A stretch of 64,000 nucleotides of DNA from an uncultured Lachnospiraceae bacterium (GCA_944381405.1 CALWLA010000001.1:1-64000), one strand, 5' to 3'. Shown: positions 1-9,277, counted from the stretch's first letter. Numbers and translations are program-made. The notes: generated by a model from the letters alone, not told the origin.

Positions 1-324
1 GCCCTCGTCCTTGAGCCGGGTCGGATTGTAGCCCGTCTTGACCGTAATGGAATAGGCCAGCGGCTCCCGGTCGGTCATGTCGTGGAAAAACAGCGCCGTT
101 TCATGGGAAAAAATCGCCTGGGGACAGCGAAGATGCAACAGATACATACCGTCCACCCAGGAATCTTTGGAAAGATAAATCCCATGCGCAGCCCGTTTCA
201 GTCCACGAGACTGTACGAATTGATAAAAAACAGGTTTTGAGATCCCGGCAGCGAGGATTTGCCCGGTGCGCAGCATCCCGTCCTGACGTTCCATCAATTG
301 GTCTAGTTGTTGAAATTGGCTCAT
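1..324 (-). CDS. AbiEi-type antitoxin / winged-helix regulator, 3' end outside window
   Basis: An open frame runs from an ATG at 324 to the left edge, so only the first 108 residues are visible. The N-terminus (Met-Ser-Gln-Phe, then an Asp-Gln-Leu-Met helix and GILxAGISKPVFYQF-like region) and the following KRAAHGIYLS and FSHETALFFHDMTDREP segments resemble the N-terminal winged helix and start of the second domain of AbiEi, the antitoxin and autorepressor of type IV AbiE systems. In this family the nucleotidyltransferase toxin AbiEii normally lies directly downstream, which here would be outside the window. A purine-rich stretch precedes the start at a rather long distance. Assignment is by motif resemblance only. 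Confidence 0.75.
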   Translation of the reverse strand, partial: MSQFQQLDQLMERQDGMLRTGQILAAGISKPVFYQFVQSRGLKRAAHGIYLSKDSWVDGMYLLHLRCPQAIFSHETALFFHDMTDREPLAYSITVKTGYNPTRLKDEG

Positions 325-441
325 GTTTTCCACTTTCCCACCTTCCTTTCATGCTAATATTATACTCGAAATTAGCACGAAAAGAAATCAATTTTTATTC
401 TCGGGTCCGGCCAGCGGCACTGCAGTCATTCAGTTATACGA

Positions 442-484
442 AAAGCCTCGAACTTCCTTTATCTCACAGGCAGTTCGAGGCTTT
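442..484 (-). terminator. hairpin terminator after the amylosucrase-like gene
   Basis: A perfect 13-bp inverted repeat (442-454 with 472-484, AAAGCCTCGAACT type) has a 17-nt loop. It sits just beyond the stop codon of the 501-2336 gene and ends in a short T run on the minus strand. Confidence 0.6.
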
Positions 485-500
485 CTCGTTCTTAGCAGTT

Positions 501-2336
501 TTATCTTTTCAAAATCCACATCGCCCCGTAGGGAGGAAGCTCCAGGCTCCCGGCAAGGGCCTGTTTTCCAGACAAAAGCTCGGTCCCCGCCTGCTCCTCC
601 GGCAGACTGATCTGCTGGGGATCCGGAGAAAAATTGTAAAACGCCGTAAGGCGCTCCCCTTCCGCTTCCCGCACAAGGCAAAGCACGGAGGGATTTCCGG
701 TATCCGGTACAGAGACCCCAGCGCCGCTGACAAATACCGGATGGGCCCTGCGGATCTCTTCCATCCGGGTGATTCCGTGAAACAGCCGCTCCGGAGCCGT
801 TCCCTTCCGGTTTCTTAAGGCCGCTCTCCTCCAGGGGAAGGCCCCTCGATGCACATAACGGGAATCAGCGCATTTGTCCGGGTCCTCCTTGTAGCTGTAG
901 TCGTTCAGCTGTCCGATCTCATCCCCGCTGTAGATCACCGGGATTCCGGACAGGCTCAGCATAAAGGCGTGCAGCATCAGATCCAGCCCGATGGCCCGGT
1001 CCGTTCCCGCCGCGTCCCCCCGTTCCTTTGCCGCCTCCAGTCCGCAGAGGGAGGCTGTGGTCCCGCATAGCCGGGCGTCTCCCGAGGCCGGATCGTCGTT
1101 GTAAAGCTCTCCCCTGGCGTCGGAGCCTGGGAATTTTCCGGTAAAATAGTCGTTCAGAAAGCGCTTGTGAGGATTTTCCTCCATGCCTTTTCTCTGGAGC
1201 CAGGGATAGCTCAGACCCCAGCCGATGTCGTCGTGACAGCGAAGATAGTTCAGGAACAGATAATCCGTCGGAAGGCCGCTGACGATCCTGAGCTGCTCCT
1301 GCAAAAGGGAAACGTCCTTTGTCGCCACCGTGTGCCAGGTGGTGGCCATGGTGGTGACATTATAAAGCATATGGCATTCCGGCTTTTCCAGGGTGCCGAA
1401 ATAGGGCGCCACCTTTTCCGGCTCCATCACCACCTCCCCCAGAAGCAGTACGCCTGGGCAGACGATCTCGCAGATCATCCGGAGCATTCGGACGATGGTG
1501 TGGACCTGGGGCAGATTGCGGCAGGAGGTGCCCAGGGTCTTCCAGATATACGGCACTGCGTCGATACGGATGATGTCCACCCCCTGGTTTGCCAGATTCA
1601 GGAGATTGTCCGTCATGGCGTTGAATACCTTGGGGTTGCGGTAATTCAGATCCCACTGATAGGGATAAAAGGTGGTCATGACATATTTTCCCGCATCCGG
1701 AAGCCAGGTAAAATTGCCGGGTGCCGTGGTGGGGAACACCTGGGGGCAGGTGCTTTCATAGATCCTTGGTATGGTGTCGTCGTCGAAAAAGAAATACCGG
1801 TCCTGATACGCCTTTTCCCCGGCTCTCGCCTTCCTGGCCCAGTGGTGGTCCTCCGAAGTGTGATTCATGACAAAATCCAGGCAGATGCTGATATTCTGCC
1901 GGTGGCATTCTCCGCAGAGCTTTTTCAGATCCTCCATGGTCCCAAGAGAAGGCTGCACCTTCCGGAAATCTGACACCGCATAGCCGCCGTCGCTTTTTCC
2001 CTTGGGGCTTTCCAAAAGGGGCATCAGATGCAGGTAATTGACGCCGCACTCCTTCAGATAGGGCAGCTTTTTCTGAAGCCCTTTGAGATCCTTCGCAAAG
2101 GCGTCCACATACAGCATCATCCCCACCAGATCGTTTTTCCGGTACCAGTCCGGCGACTGCTCTCTTTTCTGATCCAGCTTCCTGAGCCCTTCCTCCCGGG
2201 AAAGGCCGTAGGTCTCCAGGATTCCCACAAGCTCCTGAAAGGAATCCATCCGGTTTTCGTAAAGCTCGCAGTACAGCCATTTCAGTTCATCCCAGTGTTT
2301 TTCCAGCCGCGCCTTAAATATATCCTTGATCTCCAT
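501..2336 (-). CDS. amylosucrase-like GH13 alpha-glucan/sucrose enzyme
   Basis: 611-residue glycoside hydrolase family 13 protein. Visible conserved regions are DFVMNH (about 154-159), IIRIDAV with the expected nucleophile Asp259, GEVV with the acid/base Glu301, and LRCHDDIGW with His368-Asp369. The CHDDIGW block and the long N-terminal helical region are typical of amylosucrases (sucrose to glucan plus fructose) and related sucrose-acting enzymes. No secretion signal is visible, so it should be cytoplasmic. It is the last gene of an operon with an alpha-galactosidase and a sugar ABC importer, fitting the breakdown of raffinose-type sugars to sucrose and then to usable hexose. Sucrose hydrolase or sucrose phosphorylase-like activity cannot be excluded by eye. 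Confidence 0.82.
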   Translation of the reverse strand: MEIKDIFKARLEKHWDELKWLYCELYENRMDSFQELVGILETYGLSREEGLRKLDQKREQSPDWYRKNDLVGMMLYVDAFAKDLKGLQKKLPYLKECGVNYLHLMPLLESPKGKSDGGYAVSDFRKVQPSLGTMEDLKKLCGECHRQNISICLDFVMNHTSEDHHWARKARAGEKAYQDRYFFFDDDTIPRIYESTCPQVFPTTAPGNFTWLPDAGKYVMTTFYPYQWDLNYRNPKVFNAMTDNLLNLANQGVDIIRIDAVPYIWKTLGTSCRNLPQVHTIVRMLRMICEIVCPGVLLLGEVVMEPEKVAPYFGTLEKPECHMLYNVTTMATTWHTVATKDVSLLQEQLRIVSGLPTDYLFLNYLRCHDDIGWGLSYPWLQRKGMEENPHKRFLNDYFTGKFPGSDARGELYNDDPASGDARLCGTTASLCGLEAAKERGDAAGTDRAIGLDLMLHAFMLSLSGIPVIYSGDEIGQLNDYSYKEDPDKCADSRYVHRGAFPWRRAALRNRKGTAPERLFHGITRMEEIRRAHPVFVSGAGVSVPDTGNPSVLCLVREAEGERLTAFYNFSPDPQQISLPEEQAGTELLSGKQALAGSLELPPYGAMWILKR

Positions 2337-2400
2337 TCCTGTATCCTTTCCTGTTTTCTGCCGTGTGCTGCACGGCGTATTGCCTCCCTCTGGGCGGTTC

Positions 2401-2877
2401 CTACCTGGCGGTATCCAAAGCGGAAAGCTCCGGATAGTACCGTTTCATTTCCTCCAGAAATTCCGGAACTGCCTCGATCCATAGTTCCTTTCCTCCCGCT
2501 TCCACGGTACAGACCAGCTTTCCGGGCCGGTTGGAGGTAAGATCCAGGACTTTTTTGCCCCCGCTGCCCTTTCTTCCAGGCTGCATCCGGCTGATCTCCG
2601 TCCGCATGGCATGGAACACTTCCTTCCGCTTTGCCTTGCGGATGATCTTCGTTACCGTCAGATCTCCGTTGATGTATTCGTATTCATACTCATACCGCAG
2701 CCGGAAAGTGAAAATGAAAAGCGCGATTCCGCAGACTAAGGCCACAAACAGCATAGCCGCCGCAAAAAAGATGGCGTCCACCAGGAATACCAGGGTCGCG
2801 GACCACAAAACCGCCTTCAAGAGCAGCTGATTTCTGGATGGGCGGTAGGGAATGATCCATTCAAATCCGATATCCAT
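2401..2877 (-). CDS. small membrane protein of unknown function (DUF6106-like)
   Basis: 158 residues. Two adjacent hydrophobic segments at about residues 20-60 are followed by a repetitive YEYEYEY stretch and a basic-then-acidic soluble C-terminal half ending EMKRYYPELSALDTAR. This arrangement resembles a small family of clostridial two-helix membrane proteins (DUF6106), but the match is a visual impression. It lies 6 nt after the alpha-galactosidase stop side and upstream of the amylosucrase-like gene, so it is co-transcribed with the sugar operon. A role in sugar metabolism is not evident, and it may only be a passenger. Confidence 0.6.
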   Translation of the reverse strand: MDIGFEWIIPYRPSRNQLLLKAVLWSATLVFLVDAIFFAAAMLFVALVCGIALFIFTFRLRYEYEYEYINGDLTVTKIIRKAKRKEVFHAMRTEISRMQPGRKGSGGKKVLDLTSNRPGKLVCTVEAGGKELWIEAVPEFLEEMKRYYPELSALDTAR

Positions 2878-2883
2878 AAGGCC

Positions 2884-5082
2884 TTATACCTCCTTCAGAC
2901 AGAAGGAAATGCCCTCATACTGCCGGAGCCCGCAGGGGATGGGCAGCCCTGCCTGCATCAGAAGCGCTCCGGAAAAACGGTCCTGCCTTCCTTCGATCTG
3001 ATAGAAGGCCTCCTTTTTAAGGCCCCGGAGCTTTAAGAACCGCTGGGCGTCGTTTCCTTCCTTTTCCGTGATCACAAGGCTCACCAGAGCTCTGTCCTTT
3101 TCCTTTGACACATAGCTCCAGGCATTATAATAAAGGTTTTCATAGGGGTTTGAAAGCCGGTAATAATCCCCGGAAAGGATCAGCTTTGCGTTGTTGCGCC
3201 TGTAGCGTTCCGACTGTTCCATGCACTGGGCCTTTTCCTCCTCGCTGAGCTTTGTGGAATCCAGCTCGAAGCCGAAAATGCCGTTTTGCGCCACGATCTC
3301 CCGGGTCCGAAGGGGCACTTCCCGCCCGGTCTGATGGTTTGGACAGGTGGATACATGGGCCTCCAGGCAGCAGGGCGGATAAGCAAAAGAGGTTCCGTAC
3401 TGGATCTTCAGCCGGTTTACCGCGTCTGTGTTATCGCTGCACCAGATCTGGGGATGATAATACAGCATAGCCGGATCGAAACGGCCTCCCCCGCCGCAGC
3501 AGCCGCAGAACAGCACCTCCGGATGGCTAAGCACCACCTGATCCAGGACCCGGTAAAGTCCCAGCACATACCGGTGGAACACCTCTCCCTGTCTTTCCGC
3601 CGGAAGGGCCCCCGACCACACATCAGAAAGGCTGCGGTTCATATCCCATTTCACATAGTCAATCTTCGCTTCCGAAAGCATCTCCTCCATAAAGGAAACG
3701 ATATAATCGCACACCTCCTGCCGGGACAGATCCAGCACCAGCTGGTTGCGGCCCCTGGTCATGGGACGGCCCGCCGCCTTAAGACACCAGTCCGGATGCG
3801 CCCTGTAAAGCTCGCTGTCCTCGTTCACCATTTCCGGCTCCACCCAGATGCCGAACTGAAGCCCCATGGCGTGAATCTTTTCGGTAAGGCCGGAAAGGCC
3901 GCTGGGGATCTTTTTAAGGTTCACCTTCCAGTCCCCAAGTCCCGCATTGTCGCTGTCCCGGCTGCCGAACCAGCCGTCGTCCATCACAAAAAGCTCCACC
4001 CCCATCTTTTTCGCCTCCCCGGCGATCTTTAGGAGCTTTTCTTCATCGAAATCGAAATAGGCGGCCTCCCAGCTGTTGATCAGCACCGGCCGGTTCTTTT
4101 TCACATAAGGAAGCCTGCAGAGGTTTTCCCGGAACAGGTCGTGGAACCTGTGGCTGAGCCCCGTAAGGCCTTCCCCGGAACAGCATAAAACCGCCTCCGG
4201 CGCCTGGAAGCTTTCCCCGGGGCCAATCAGGAAGGAAAAATCCTTTGGGTTGATGCCCGCGTTCAGCCTGAGCTTGTGGAACTGGTCCTGCTCCAGCTCC
4301 ATCAGGAAATTGCCGCTGTAGATCAGGGAAACGCCGTAGCAAAGCCCCTGGTCCTCGGAGGTTTCCTTCTCGCACAGGATGAAAAAGGGATTGTACTGAT
4401 GGGAGGAAGCCCCTCTGCTGCTGCCGACGGCATGAAGGCCTGGGGTCACCGGGACCCTGGTAAATTCCCGCTCCATCAGATGCCTGCCCGGAAAGGTGAT
4501 CATATCATAAGCCCCGGCGTTAAGATCCAAGGTCATGCTCATCAGGCGTTCCAGCCGAAGGGGCTTATCGGAATGGTTTTCAAAGCGGACGGTCCTGGTG
4601 ATGACATCCTTGTCCTCAAAAACGCAGTAACAGAGCACCGCCTCCCCCTGGCTTTCCTGATCCAGAAGGCGGATCTCCAGGCTCTCCCCAGCTTCTCCCT
4701 CCTGAAAAGAAAGGGAGGGCATCCCGGAAAGGGTATACTTTCCCGGAAAGATCCGATGGTCCTTGACCTTCCCGGAAAAGATCCTGCTTCCATCAGGGTT
4801 CACCACCTGGATGCTGGGGCTTCGGTAATCCCCTTTTCCGTCTGTGGAAAATTCCTGATTCAGAAAATCCAGGGAAAAGGTCCGGTCGTTTCCCGCTTCG
4901 TTGGGATTGGGAGAAAAGCCCCGGTCATGGAGCTGGATCAGATAATCCAGGTTTTCGTCCGGGATCCTCTGTCCGTAATAAAGATGCAGAAGGTTGCCAT
5001 AGCGGCTGATCTTCATGCCGTAGGTGGTATTTTTCGTGTGCAAAAGAAATGTTCTGCTGTTTTCATTGTATACGATTGCCAT
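2884..5082 (-). CDS. alpha-galactosidase, GH36
   Basis: 732 residues, the usual length of tetrameric bacterial GH36 enzymes (RafA/AgaN type). An N-terminal beta-sandwich region (to about 320) is followed by the TIM barrel. The catalytic nucleophile is Asp480 in YVKWDMN and the acid/base is Asp550 in CSDNTDA; WFGSRDSD and GRNQLVLDLS are further family blocks. It removes terminal alpha-1,6-galactose from melibiose, raffinose and stachyose. No signal peptide is seen, so hydrolysis follows uptake. Its position between the permease genes and the amylosucrase-like gene supports a raffinose-family pathway. Confidence 0.93.
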   Translation of the reverse strand: MAIVYNENSRTFLLHTKNTTYGMKISRYGNLLHLYYGQRIPDENLDYLIQLHDRGFSPNPNEAGNDRTFSLDFLNQEFSTDGKGDYRSPSIQVVNPDGSRIFSGKVKDHRIFPGKYTLSGMPSLSFQEGEAGESLEIRLLDQESQGEAVLCYCVFEDKDVITRTVRFENHSDKPLRLERLMSMTLDLNAGAYDMITFPGRHLMEREFTRVPVTPGLHAVGSSRGASSHQYNPFFILCEKETSEDQGLCYGVSLIYSGNFLMELEQDQFHKLRLNAGINPKDFSFLIGPGESFQAPEAVLCCSGEGLTGLSHRFHDLFRENLCRLPYVKKNRPVLINSWEAAYFDFDEEKLLKIAGEAKKMGVELFVMDDGWFGSRDSDNAGLGDWKVNLKKIPSGLSGLTEKIHAMGLQFGIWVEPEMVNEDSELYRAHPDWCLKAAGRPMTRGRNQLVLDLSRQEVCDYIVSFMEEMLSEAKIDYVKWDMNRSLSDVWSGALPAERQGEVFHRYVLGLYRVLDQVVLSHPEVLFCGCCGGGGRFDPAMLYYHPQIWCSDNTDAVNRLKIQYGTSFAYPPCCLEAHVSTCPNHQTGREVPLRTREIVAQNGIFGFELDSTKLSEEEKAQCMEQSERYRRNNAKLILSGDYYRLSNPYENLYYNAWSYVSKEKDRALVSLVITEKEGNDAQRFLKLRGLKKEAFYQIEGRQDRFSGALLMQAGLPIPCGLRQYEGISFCLKEV

Positions 5083-5114
5083 ATGATTTCATCCTGCCTT
5101 TTCTGACAGCAGAA

Positions 5115-5150
5115 GCTGCAGTCCGGAATCAGAGTTCCGGAGACTGCAGC
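5115..5150 (-). other. strong intercistronic hairpin in the sugar operon
   Basis: GCTGCAGTC-type arms at 5115-5128 and 5135-5150 form a long GC-rich stem between the permease stop (5190) and the alpha-galactosidase start (5082). No T run follows on the minus strand. RNA stabilisation or partial attenuation between transporter and enzyme genes is therefore more likely than full termination. Confidence 0.55.
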
Positions 5151-5189
5151 GCCGCCTTGTCTTATTTTTCCGGTTTCCCGGTTGTCCGA

Positions 5190-6023
5190 TTATTTGCCTC
5201 CGGTCATGGCCACGCCCTCGATGAACTGCTTCTGGAAGAAGAGATACAGCACCACCATGGGGATCATCGCCAGAAGGGAGCCCGCCATCATCACCGGGAA
5301 GTTGGTGCTGAACTGGCCTCTCAGGGTCGCAAGTCCTGAGGAAAGGGTCATCATGTTCAGATCCGTGTTGACGATCAAGGGCCACATCAGGTCTCCGTAG
5401 GCGAACACCGCGGTGAACACCGCCAGAGCCGCCATGGATGCCTTGGTGAGAGGCGCCATGATCTTATAGAAGGTCTGCCACTGGTTGCATCCGTCCAGGT
5501 AGGCCGCCTCGGCGATCTCCTCCGGGATCCCCAGGTAAGCCTGCCGCAGGAAAAAGGTTCCAAAGGCGCTCACCAGGCCCGGGAATACCAGGGCGAAGAT
5601 CGTATTGGTAAGACCCAGCTTTGCCAGCATCTGATACTGAGGCGTGATGAAGATCTGGGCCGGCAGCATCATCTGGATCAGAACCAGGGAGAACAAAAGG
5701 TTCTTGCCCTTAAAGTGCAGCTTTGCAAAGGCATAGCCTGCCATGGAAGAAAAGAGCACCGCGCATACCACCCGCAGAAAGATCATAAGGGCCGTATTCT
5801 TGTACAGGGCCAAAAATGGCAGGGAAGCCATGGCATCCGTGAAGTTCTGTACCTGCCAATGCTCCGGAAGGATGGTGGGCGGTACGATCATGCTTTCCTC
5901 TACCGTCTTGAAGCTGGTGAGGAACATCCACACGAAGGGGAAGATCATGATGATGGAGCCGATGATAAAAAAGGCGTAAACCCCTGCGGTTTGAAATTTT
6001 CTGGAACGCTCTAACGATTTCAT
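5190..6023 (-). CDS. sugar ABC transporter permease, MalG/LacG type
   Basis: 277 residues with six predicted membrane spans. The EAA loop is EIAEAAYLDGCNQWQTFYKIMAPL, which contacts the ATPase, followed by a C-terminus ending KQFIEGVAMTGGK, typical of carbohydrate uptake family 1 permeases. It pairs with the permease upstream at 6039-6923 and the binding lipoprotein at 6947-8233. No ATPase gene is present in the operon. In Firmicutes such importers usually share an MsmX/MsmK-type ATPase encoded elsewhere. The substrate is inferred from the alpha-galactosidase next door. Confidence 0.9.
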   Translation of the reverse strand: MKSLERSRKFQTAGVYAFFIIGSIIMIFPFVWMFLTSFKTVEESMIVPPTILPEHWQVQNFTDAMASLPFLALYKNTALMIFLRVVCAVLFSSMAGYAFAKLHFKGKNLLFSLVLIQMMLPAQIFITPQYQMLAKLGLTNTIFALVFPGLVSAFGTFFLRQAYLGIPEEIAEAAYLDGCNQWQTFYKIMAPLTKASMAALAVFTAVFAYGDLMWPLIVNTDLNMMTLSSGLATLRGQFSTNFPVMMAGSLLAMIPMVVLYLFFQKQFIEGVAMTGGK

Positions 6024-6038
6024 ACGCTCTCTCCCTCC

Positions 6039-6923
6039 TTAAACTTCGTAATTGACCCACTTCTTCTGGCCCCAGAACTGTACCGCGGTCACCAGGGCGA
6101 TCACCAGCACGGTCCAGATGACCACTGCGGAACCGAGTCCCCGGTTGCCGGTCACAAAGGATTCCCGGAAGAACAGGTACATCAGCGACTGGGCGTTGGT
6201 CAGCGCCGGGTTGGATTCCTCCACCATCATGTAGATCAGGTCATAAACCTTGATGGAGGACATGAGCCGCATGATCAGCACCACGAACAGGGTGGGCGAA
6301 ACCATGGGCAGCGTGATCTGGAAGAACTGCTGCAGCTTGGAAGCGCCATCCAGGCTGGCCGCCTCGTAGTAGGACTTGGAAATGTTCTGCAGTCCGGAAA
6401 GCAGCAGGATGGCGTCATAGCCGATGGAGGACCAGATGGCCACGATGGCGCAGGTGATGATGACGATGTTCGGGTCCGTGATCCAGTTGATCTGATGGCC
6501 CAGAAGGGTATTGATGATACCGTACTCCGTATTGAACATCCACTTCCACACCATGGCTACCGCTGCGGGAGCCACTACCATAGGCAGGAAGAATACCGCA
6601 CGGAAAAAGGTCCTTCCCTTGATCTTGGCGTTCAGCATCACCGCCACGATAAGCGCCAGGAAAATGCCGATGGGCACTGTCAGCAGGCAGAAATACAGGG
6701 TATTCACATTGGCCCGCCAGAATTCCGCGCTGGTAAACATTTCGATATAATTTTCCAGTCCCCGAAGCTCGTAAAGACCAAAGGGCCTGGTTTTTGAAAA
6801 GCTGAGCTTGATGGTATCCAGAAACGGATAAATATTCAGCACCAGAAGGCCGATGACGGTGGGCGCCACCATCAGGTAGCCCCACAGGCTTTCCGATCTG
6901 GCTCGTTTACTGAGGTTTTGCAT
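6039..6923 (-). CDS. sugar ABC transporter permease, MalF/LacF type
   Basis: 294 residues with about six membrane helices. The EAA motif region SYYEAASLDGASKLQQFFQ and the N-terminal WGYLMVAPTVIGLLVLNIYP are characteristic of the first permease of carbohydrate importers. It is 15 nt upstream of the second permease start and directly follows the solute-binding lipoprotein gene, giving the standard binding protein, MalF-like, MalG-like order. It probably imports melibiose/raffinose-type oligosaccharides. Confidence 0.9.
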   Translation of the reverse strand: MQNLSKRARSESLWGYLMVAPTVIGLLVLNIYPFLDTIKLSFSKTRPFGLYELRGLENYIEMFTSAEFWRANVNTLYFCLLTVPIGIFLALIVAVMLNAKIKGRTFFRAVFFLPMVVAPAAVAMVWKWMFNTEYGIINTLLGHQINWITDPNIVIITCAIVAIWSSIGYDAILLLSGLQNISKSYYEAASLDGASKLQQFFQITLPMVSPTLFVVLIMRLMSSIKVYDLIYMMVEESNPALTNAQSLMYLFFRESFVTGNRGLGSAVVIWTVLVIALVTAVQFWGQKKWVNYEV

Positions 6924-6946
6924 AGCCTCCTCCTTCCTACAGTTCG

Positions 6947-8233
6947 TTAATCATCCAGAGAAGCCTGATAGATGGCGTCCTGCATCTGCTGCATGCCTTC
7001 TTCAAAGCTGATCTGTCCGGAATAGATCTTCAAAAGCGCCTCCGACACATCCGGCTTCCAGGTGGGCCGGTATTTGTTGTTGACGGACTGAACGCTGTAA
7101 TCGAACATATCTACAAAGCACTGCACGTTCAACTTGTAGTCAAACTGATCGAATACCCCGACCCAGGTCTGTTCCAGGCCCTCGTAGGCCGGGATCGCTG
7201 CGCCGGACTCGCCCTGGATGCGCTGTCCCTCCTCGGAACCGAAGAACCGCAGCACGTCCTTTACGATCTCCAGATTCTTCCCCGTGGGGGAGGTGGCGTA
7301 GCAGAGGCCGTTGGATATGGTGGCCCGTCCGTCTCCGCTGGCAGGGTCCGGGCATTTCGGCAGCACAGCCACATCCCATTTTCCTTCCATGTTGGGATAG
7401 TTCTGCATTTCTGAAAGGATGTTCCAGTTGCCTTCCAGGAACATGGCCCCCTGCTCCGAGAAAAAGGCGGTTCCAGGCGTGGTCTCCGCGAAATAGTTCT
7501 GATCCGGGCACCAGTCCTCCTTCTGCAGGTCGATATAGAACCGCATGGCGTCGATGGTGGCCGGGTTGTCAAAGCCGCCGGTGACTCCGTCCTCCGCCAG
7601 GATGTAGCCGCCCTTCTGATAAACGAAATTCCAGTATCCCAGCTGATCGTCGCCGTAGGCCATGTAGCCGTACTTTCCGGTGGCGTCATAGATCTTCTGG
7701 GAAGCCTCGCAGAGATCGTCCCAGGTCCAGGTCTCATCCGGGTACGCCACCCCTGCTGCATCGAACATTTCCTTGTTATAGACAAGGCCTACGGTATCCT
7801 TGTCCTTGGGCACCCCGTAGTAGCGTCCGTCGCTGCCCTGGATGTTGGACAGGGACACCTCTGAGAAATGCTCCTGGAAATAATCCGGATCCTCCTCGTC
7901 GTAAAGGTCCGTCAGGTCTGCGATCTTTCCGTAGTCCGCATATTTCAGGATCTCATTGGTATGCATCCAGAAAATATCCGGCATCTGATTGGAGATCGCC
8001 GCAGCCTCAAGCTTTGTCCAGTACTCGCTCCAGCTGGTCACCTGGACTTCGATCTCCACCTCGGGATGCTTTTCGGTGTAGGCGTCGCAGAGCGCCTGCA
8101 TGCCGTCCCTTTGGGCAATATCCCAGATCTGAAAGGTCAGATGGGTCTTGCCGTCCGCCGATTGGCTGCTGCAGCCGGACAGCAGCGCCACGGCTGCACA
8201 GGCCGCAAAAAGCAGCTTTTGTGTTTTTTTCAC
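6947..8233 (-). CDS. extracellular sugar-binding lipoprotein of ABC importer
   Basis: The chosen start is the GTG at 8233, which follows an AAGGAGGGGG ribosome binding site by about 4 nt. An in-frame upstream ATG at 8323 would add 30 residues before the signal peptide and is unlikely. The resulting 428-residue protein begins VKKTQKLLFAACAAVALLSGC, a lipoprotein signal with the lipid-modified Cys after LLSG. The mature part has the family 1 binding-protein fold signature (LTFQIWD, AMFLEGNWN, ISNGLCYATSPTGKN). It captures an oligosaccharide for the permeases downstream in the operon. Confidence 0.9.
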   Translation of the reverse strand: MKKTQKLLFAACAAVALLSGCSSQSADGKTHLTFQIWDIAQRDGMQALCDAYTEKHPEVEIEVQVTSWSEYWTKLEAAAISNQMPDIFWMHTNEILKYADYGKIADLTDLYDEEDPDYFQEHFSEVSLSNIQGSDGRYYGVPKDKDTVGLVYNKEMFDAAGVAYPDETWTWDDLCEASQKIYDATGKYGYMAYGDDQLGYWNFVYQKGGYILAEDGVTGGFDNPATIDAMRFYIDLQKEDWCPDQNYFAETTPGTAFFSEQGAMFLEGNWNILSEMQNYPNMEGKWDVAVLPKCPDPASGDGRATISNGLCYATSPTGKNLEIVKDVLRFFGSEEGQRIQGESGAAIPAYEGLEQTWVGVFDQFDYKLNVQCFVDMFDYSVQSVNNKYRPTWKPDVSEALLKIYSGQISFEEGMQQMQDAIYQASLDD

Positions 8234-8287
8234 ACTTCCCCCTCCTTTTATGCATTTTTCACAGAACCAGAAGTAACTGATAGGGAA

Positions 8288-8293
8288 ATTATA
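8288..8293 (-). promoter_or_regulatory. -10 box of the sugar operon, no good -35
   Basis: A perfect TATAAT (reverse strand) lies about 50 nt upstream of the GTG start of the binding protein. The sequence 17 nt further upstream does not resemble TTGACA, as expected for a promoter that needs an activator such as the divergent AraC protein. Confidence 0.5.
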
Positions 8294-8340
8294 GCAATCC
8301 AAATAATACGAATATATAACCAAGGAAAATCAGAATATAC

Positions 8341-8387
8341 CAAAATGATAGATATGTACATTTCTTGTCGATTATGCTATCATTTTG
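8341..8387. promoter_or_regulatory. 11-bp inverted repeat in the divergent control region
   Basis: CAAAATGATAG (8341-8351) is repeated perfectly inverted as CTATCATTTTG (8377-8387) with a 25-bp spacer. It lies between the divergent sugar operon and the AraC-type gene and upstream of the sugar operon -10 box. This is a plausible pair of half-sites for the AraC-family regulator encoded at 8407. Confidence 0.55.
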
Positions 8388-8406
8388 ATATATTCAGGAG
8401 GCCGAT

Positions 8407-9264
8407 ATGGAAAAAAACTACAAATTTGACGTGTTTCAGAACGATAAAAATATCGATCTTACACTATTTCAGTACGGATGGGAGCACTGTGTGCCCCTCC
8501 ATTCCTATGGTCCCGCAAAGCGGAATCACTACCTCTTTCACTATATTTTTTCCGGAAAAGGGACACTGGACGCCAACGACTGGGAAGGGCAGACCCATCA
8601 CTATAAGCTGGAGGCAAATCAGGGCTTTCTGATCCTTCCCGGCCAGATCACCACCTACTGCGCGGACCAGCAGCTTCCCTGGGAATACGCCTGGCTGGAG
8701 TTCGACGGAGTAAAGACCAGGGAGTTTCTGGAGATGGCGGGCCTCCGGCTGGAACAGCCGGTTTACCGCCTGAAACGAAAGGAATACGCGGCCTTTATCA
8801 AGGACGAGCTGATGGAGATCATCGACAATCCCTACCACTCTCCTATCAATCAGATCGGACATCTGTATCTCTTTTTCGATGGACTGATCCGGGGTTCCGC
8901 CTTAAAGCCCCTGAACTTCCAGGGAAACCTGAAAGATTTTTATGTGCGGGAGGCGGTAAACTTCATGGAACTCAACTACATGGAGGACATCACCATGGAG
9001 GATGTGGCGGATTACTGCGGCCTGAACCGCAGCTACCTGGGACGGCTGTTCCGGGAAAGCATGAATCAGACGCCCCAGCATTTTCTCATGTACTACCGCA
9101 TGAAACAGGCGGCGGAGCTTTTAAAGCTGACGGACAAGCCCGTCAGCGAGATCGGCAAAGCCTGCGGCTACGGGAATCAGCTGCATTTTTCCCGGGCCTT
9201 TAAAAACATCTTCGGAATTTCCCCAAACTTTTACAGAAGGAAGGAACGGCGCGGCGAATCCTGA
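8407..9264 (+). CDS. AraC-family regulator of the alpha-galactoside locus
   Basis: 285 residues. An N-terminal cupin-type sensor (about 20-150, with HYLFHYIFSGKGTL and FLILPGQITTY) is followed by a C-terminal double helix-turn-helix (about 185-280). The second helix-turn-helix has the AraC signature KPVSEIGKACGYGNQLHFSRAFKNIFGISP. The start ATG is preceded by AGGAGG. It is transcribed away from the sugar operon, and the shared intergenic region contains an inverted repeat and a promoter without a -35 box, which fits activation by this protein in response to an alpha-galactoside (RafR/MsmR type). Confidence 0.88.
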   Translation: MEKNYKFDVFQNDKNIDLTLFQYGWEHCVPLHSYGPAKRNHYLFHYIFSGKGTLDANDWEGQTHHYKLEANQGFLILPGQITTYCADQQLPWEYAWLEFDGVKTREFLEMAGLRLEQPVYRLKRKEYAAFIKDELMEIIDNPYHSPINQIGHLYLFFDGLIRGSALKPLNFQGNLKDFYVREAVNFMELNYMEDITMEDVADYCGLNRSYLGRLFRESMNQTPQHFLMYYRMKQAAELLKLTDKPVSEIGKACGYGNQLHFSRAFKNIFGISPNFYRRKERRGES

Positions 9265-9277
9265 TGGAAACAAGCCT

